NCBI GenBank assembly: GCA_045636205.1
Contig: JAZTXE010000026.1
Coordinates: 1-16,538, forward strand
From: JAZRUF01 sp045636205
GTDB taxonomy: Bacteria; Bacillota; Clostridia; Oscillospirales; JAAYXM01
Direction of reading: 5' to 3'
DNA length: 16,538 bases
The notes under the pieces were generated by a model. That model was not told the origin of the DNA, did not search any database, and worked only from the letters and a program-made list of their open reading frames with translations. Below, one piece after another: positions 16,444 through 16,538 of this stretch (position 1 is the first letter of the stretch; every line of letters starts with the position of its first letter). Position numbers and translations under genes: made by a program.

Positions 16444-16538
16444 CTTGCTTTGGTGGGCCTTCGGGGACTCTCCCCGCGCACTAAAAAGCGTGCCACCGGC
16501 ACCCTTTTTACGGCAAGCCGCCGTGCTGTTCTCGTCTC

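Larger units (their letters stand above)
16243..16538. repeat. Tandem repeat of structured elements, 144-bp period, no protein gene
   Basis: CTGTTCTCGTC recurs at 16243, 16382 and 16526. Segments 16305-16395 and 16449-16538 are direct copies 144 bp apart. From 16332 onward (GCGCACTAAAAAGCG and the rest) copy 1 and copy 2 are identical, and the first 25 bp differ by three bases. Between them sit variable hairpins at the same relative place. Further hairpins can form within the conserved part (GTGCC-ACC-GGCAC and CGGC-AA-GCCG). On the minus strand the conserved part ends in GGCCCACCA, like a tRNA 3' end, but no cloverleaf can be built. The element continues past the window. Nature unknown. Confidence 0.8.

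Noticed and set aside
16449..16538. Minus-strand tRNA gene ending in CCA
   Set aside because: The sequence 60-90 nt upstream does not pair with the acceptor-like end, the T loop lacks the usual TTC, and no anticodon arm fits.

Overview
The window reads as chromosome of a low-to-moderate-GC anaerobic Firmicute, probably a Clostridia member. The signs are strong AGGAGG-type ribosome binding sites, sigma-A type promoters, an S-layer-homology (SLH) anchored giant enzyme, a YerC/YecD-type TrpR-like regulator and a redox chaperone Hsp33. A gut or plant-fibre-degrading lineage fits, but the genus cannot be fixed from the sequence alone.

Positions 1-8801 (minus strand) are one uninterrupted gene that runs off the left edge, with at least 2933 codons. 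It encodes an exported, SLH-anchored polysaccharide lyase of the heparinase II/III superfamily. From the N terminus it has a signal peptide, a long array of Ig-like (Big2-like) domains interleaved with four copies of a module of about 155 residues that I do not recognise, the lyase core with a CHYC/CSNC putative metal site, a He_PIG-like Ig domain, a Gly/Ser/Asp linker and SLH repeats (the third is cut by the window edge). A 477-bp divergent intergenic region separates it from an AraC-type regulator (9279-10184, plus). That region carries two 51-bp tandem repeats, a degenerate third copy and a 15-bp palindrome, so it is a plausible control region for the lyase.

Positions 10214-12300 hold two single-gene units: glucose-6-phosphate isomerase (pgi) with its own promoter and terminator, then a 136-residue P-loop protein of unknown role whose leader contains an inverted repeat. 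A perfect 38-bp palindrome follows. It looks like the terminator of the P-loop gene, and it also contains the spacer and TATAAT box of a consensus promoter that would drive the next genes.

Positions 12323-14154 hold an intact GxDLY-type SGNH/GDSL hydrolase and, 16 bp downstream, a decayed tandem paralogue. The paralogue lacks about 80 bp, which shifts its frame, and it has a truncated C terminus and an altered GDS block.

Positions 14217-16154 (minus strand) are a tight three-gene operon behind a good promoter: TrpR-like regulator, class I SAM methyltransferase, then hslO (Hsp33). A bidirectional terminator separates it from the SGNH pair. The right edge (16243-16538) holds no protein gene. 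It holds a 144-bp-period tandem repeat made of hairpins, two of them terminator-like, whose stems differ between copies in partly compensating ways. It continues past the window and is the least explained non-coding element here.
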